From Cytophagaceae bacterium (lineage in GTDB: Bacteria > Bacteroidota > Bacteroidia > Cytophagales > Cytophagaceae): a stretch of DNA of 36,384 nt. The stretch lies in NCBI GenBank assembly GCA_021151805.1, contig JAGKWN010000039.1, positions 1 through 36,384 on the forward strand, given 5' to 3'. Both the position numbers and the translations under genes were made by a program. Position 1 is the first letter of the stretch. Each line of letters opens with the position of its first letter. Shown here in pieces: positions 33,850 to 36,384 of this stretch. The notes under the pieces are model-generated. The model searched no databases, was not told where the DNA came from, and worked only from the letters and a program-made list of their open reading frames with translations.

Positions 33850-36384
33850 TTAATTTACATTTCCCAGAATCTGCAGCCAGCCTTTGAATTCTTCTCCGCC
33901 ACAACCGGTCTTCACATAATAGAAATACATGCCATCTTCTGTGCTCTCCCCTTTCCAGGTTCCATCATAGTTGTTTGCCTGATATACTCGCGTTCCCCAA
34001 CGGTTGTATACCTCAACATAAGAACCTGACGGGAACATTTTATTGTTGTAATTATCAACCTCTACAATCTTAAACTCATCATTCATGCCGTCTTTATTAG
34101 GTGTAATCAGATTCGGCACCAACAACTTCTGTTTTTCCAGGGCTGAAATAAGAATGGTATCGGCAAATGTTTTACAACCCGTTTTTACTTTATCTTCCAC
34201 ATACACATAATATGTTGTAAGTATAGAAGCAGGTGTAATGTTCAGAGAATTTACAGTTGTATTTATCGTATCATTCGTAGCAGCATTCAACCAGTGGTAT
34301 ATATATTTTCCTGAACCGCCTGTTACGTTTACTTCTACTGTTCTGGCCACCCCTACACACATGGTGTCTTTAGGCGTTTGAAGAGAACCTATTTTAAAGC
34401 CGGGTACGCCTGCATGCACTTTTATAGTATCCATACGGTCATCGCCGCATTCACCAGAGACTTTATATACAAACTTGTATTCATGTCCATCCACCAATCC
34501 GGAGATACGTACATACGATGAGTCTGCTTTTGTGTCAAATTTCAAACCGGCATCATACAATGACCAGCTGCCCTTGCCAAATAATGGAGAAGTCGCAAGC
34601 AGTTCAACATAATTATTACACACAACCAGATCAATGCCTAAATCTACAGCTGAATTGAATGGTCGTGCTGTGATTGAAAATGCTTTAGCAATGTTTGATA
34701 CACACCCTTCATTTGTTTTAAATAACACACTATACGAATCCGGAGTTGTGAGATCAATGGTATTTGAAACACCTAATGACTGGGTTCCCTCGAACCATTC
34801 AAACGTTCCGGAATAACCGGTTACGCTTGCATTCATGGTAACCGTTTCACCCGGACAAATATTGGTATTGCCAGTTGCGGTAACAACTGGTTGTGGAGGA
34901 ATCGGATTTACAATCACGTCCACCGACGCTGATCCGGTAGCCGGACAACCTGAAGCAGATTTATAAGTTACGGTATAAGTGCCTGCCGCGTTTACGGTAA
35001 GGGGATTGATGTTCGAACCATTCGACCAGCTATAAATGCCGCCAGTAAATCCAGGACTTGAAGCTGTAAGCATTACAGATCCGCCCTCGCAGAATGCCAA
35101 CGGCCCATCTGCTTCAATGGTTGGTTGAGGCGGAATCGGATTTACCGTTACTGTTGTTGAAGCGGACGTCGGTGCTATACAATTGGCTGTTGATGTATAT
35201 GTAACGGTATAAGAACCGGAAGTTGTTACAACCAAAGGATTGTCTGTTGAACCCGTTGACCAGGTATACGTGCCAGCCGTAAAGCCTGCTGCAGCCGCAG
35301 TTAAACTTACAGAACCGCCATCACAGAATATTAGAGGACCACCAGCAGTGATTGTAGGTTGCGGCGGAATTGGATTAACCGTTACTGTTGTTGCCGCAGA
35401 AACCAGTGCTGTACAGTTATCGGCAGATTTATAAGTAACCGTATAATTTCCGGATGTTGTTACAAGCAATGGATTATCTGTCGAACCATTCGACCAGGTA
35501 TAAGTACCACCCGTAAAGCCTGCTGCTTCGGCAGTCAGATTTACCGAACCACCATCACAGAAAATCAAAGAGCCATCAGCCGTGATCGTTGGTTGCGGAG
35601 GAATCGGATTCACCGTTACCGTTTTGGATGCAGATACAGGGGCAGTACAGCTTGCAGTCGATACATATGTTACCGTATAAGAACCGGAAGTTGTTACTAC
35701 TAATGGATTACTTGTTGAGCCGGTCGACCAGGTATAGGTACCACCGCTAAAGCCAGCTGTTGACGCGGTTAAACTTACTGAACCACCATTGCAGAAGATT
35801 AAAGGACCACCGGCAGTGATTGTTGGCTGTGGTGGGATTGGATTTACCGTTACTTTCGTTACAGCGGACGTTGGTGCTGTACACTGATCATCGGATTGGT
35901 ATGTAACCGTATAAGAGCCTGTGGTGGAATCGGATTCACTGTTACCGTTGTTGATGCAGAAACAGGTGCTGTACAATTGGATGAAGATTTGTAAGTAACC
36001 GTATATGTACCACTTGTTGTTACAACCAGCGGATTATTTGTTGAACCATTTGACCAAGTATAAGTACCTCCGGTAAAGCCCGCTGTTGCTGCGGTTAAAC
36101 TTACCGAGCCACCATCGCAGAATGTTAACGGACCACTTGCATTAACCGTTGGTTGCGGCGGGATTGGATTCACTGTTACCGTTGTGGATGCAGAAACAGG
36201 TGCTGTACAATTGGCTGTTGATGTATATGTAACGGTATAAGAACCGGAAGTTGTTACAACCAGCGGATTATTTGTTGAACCATTTGACCAGGTATAAGTA
36301 CCTCCGGTAAAGCCCGCTGTTGCTGCGGTTAAACTTACCGAACCACCATCGCAGAATGTTAACGCACCGCTAGCTGTAATCGTA
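33850..36384 (-). pseudogene. T9SS type B repeat adhesin-like gene, 5' end outside the window, frameshifted
   Basis: The window holds only the 3' part. From the edge inward the frame encodes Ig-like repeats of 78 residues ('FCDGGSVSLTAA', 'TYTWSNGS', 'VVTTSGSYTVTY', 'NPIPPQP') until about 35920. There one repeat is shortened to 92 bp and the original frame ends at a TAA at 35859-35861. In a second frame the repeats resume through 34909, then come diverged beta domains. The gene ends in a type B sorting domain ('LITPNKDGMNDEFKI', 'VEVYNRWGTRVYQ', 'DGMYFYYVKTGC'). With the shift, translated product would lack the sorting domain. A sequencing or assembly collapse in the repeats is equally possible. 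Surface adhesion by T9SS is the expected role if intact. Confidence 0.85.
34909..36384 (-). repeat. tandem 234-bp (78-residue) coding repeats, one deleted to 92 bp
   Basis: Repeat starts, taken at the first base of the codon for N in 'NPIPPQ', fall on the minus strand at 36170, 35936, 35844, 35610, 35376, 35142 and 34908. All intervals are exactly 234 bp except 35936 to 35844, which is 92 bp. The edge-most unit (36171-36384) is incomplete. DNA identity between units is visibly high. Beyond 34908 the following domain is diverged. Confidence 0.93.

Noticed and set aside
35240..35703. Plus-strand frames opposite the repeat array
   Set aside because: They arise from the periodic composition of the coding repeats and have no independent signature.
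1..36384. Search for CRISPR array, insertion sequence, tRNA or integrase
   Set aside because: No spaced palindromic repeats, transposase motifs, tRNA-like cloverleaf or terminal inverted repeats were seen by eye; the only long tandem repeat is coding.

Overview
This 36.4-kb window looks like chromosome from a gliding, Cytophaga-like member of the Bacteroidota. Three genes encode type IX secretion (T9SS) cargo: two end in the gliding-motility-associated type B C-terminal domain and one in a type A sorting domain. Starts show no consistent Shine-Dalgarno. Several genes are preceded by the Bacteroidota -7 motif TAnnTTTG. Cytophaga hutchinsonii or a close relative is my best guess (inference). 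I see no rRNA, tRNA, CRISPR array, insertion sequence or phage gene. Coding density is high: no gap exceeds about 240 bases, and the largest gaps lie between divergent genes (20181-20411, 26711-26950, 22359-22569) or hold a promoter and a terminator (18129-18338).

Layout. 66-964: SRPBCC protein and DUF6526 membrane protein, convergent and overlapping. 1108-4428: tight cluster of a glutamine-synthetase-like ligase, an APH-fold kinase and a HAD-IIA phosphatase homologue, followed by an outer-membrane barrel protein (4480-5241). 5290-8816 (minus): surface-glycan operon of FdtA/QdtA-like cupin, GNAT/FemAB-like acyltransferase, polysaccharide flippase and family 2 glycosyltransferase. 8897-11338 (plus): EamA transporter, YigZ/IMPACT protein and N-carbamoylputrescine amidase. 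11499-18128 (minus): TetR - TolC - membrane-fusion lipoprotein - RND pump operon with a recognisable promoter/operator. 18339-20180 (minus): T9SS type B surface protein. 20412-25088: RlmD, a GNAT, two small conserved-looking unknowns, ThiL, two tandem tiny Lys-rich lipoproteins and an IscA/ErpA-type Fe-S carrier. 25142-26710 (minus): GNAT-nitrilase fusion. 26951-33769 (plus): secreted subtilase, CinA, a 2-oxoacid dehydrogenase E2 and a membrane protein. 33850-36384 (minus): 3' part of a repeat-rich T9SS adhesin-like gene that runs off the window edge. One of its 234-bp repeat units is shortened to 92 bp, which shifts the frame.

Most genes are housekeeping or envelope functions. The least explained parts are the ligase-kinase-phosphatase cluster with its paired upstream repeats, the two tandem small lipoproteins at 24350-24635, the unknown pair at 22570-23191, and the broken repeat array at the right edge. 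Convergent gene ends are commonly closed by perfect, A/T-flanked bidirectional hairpins.
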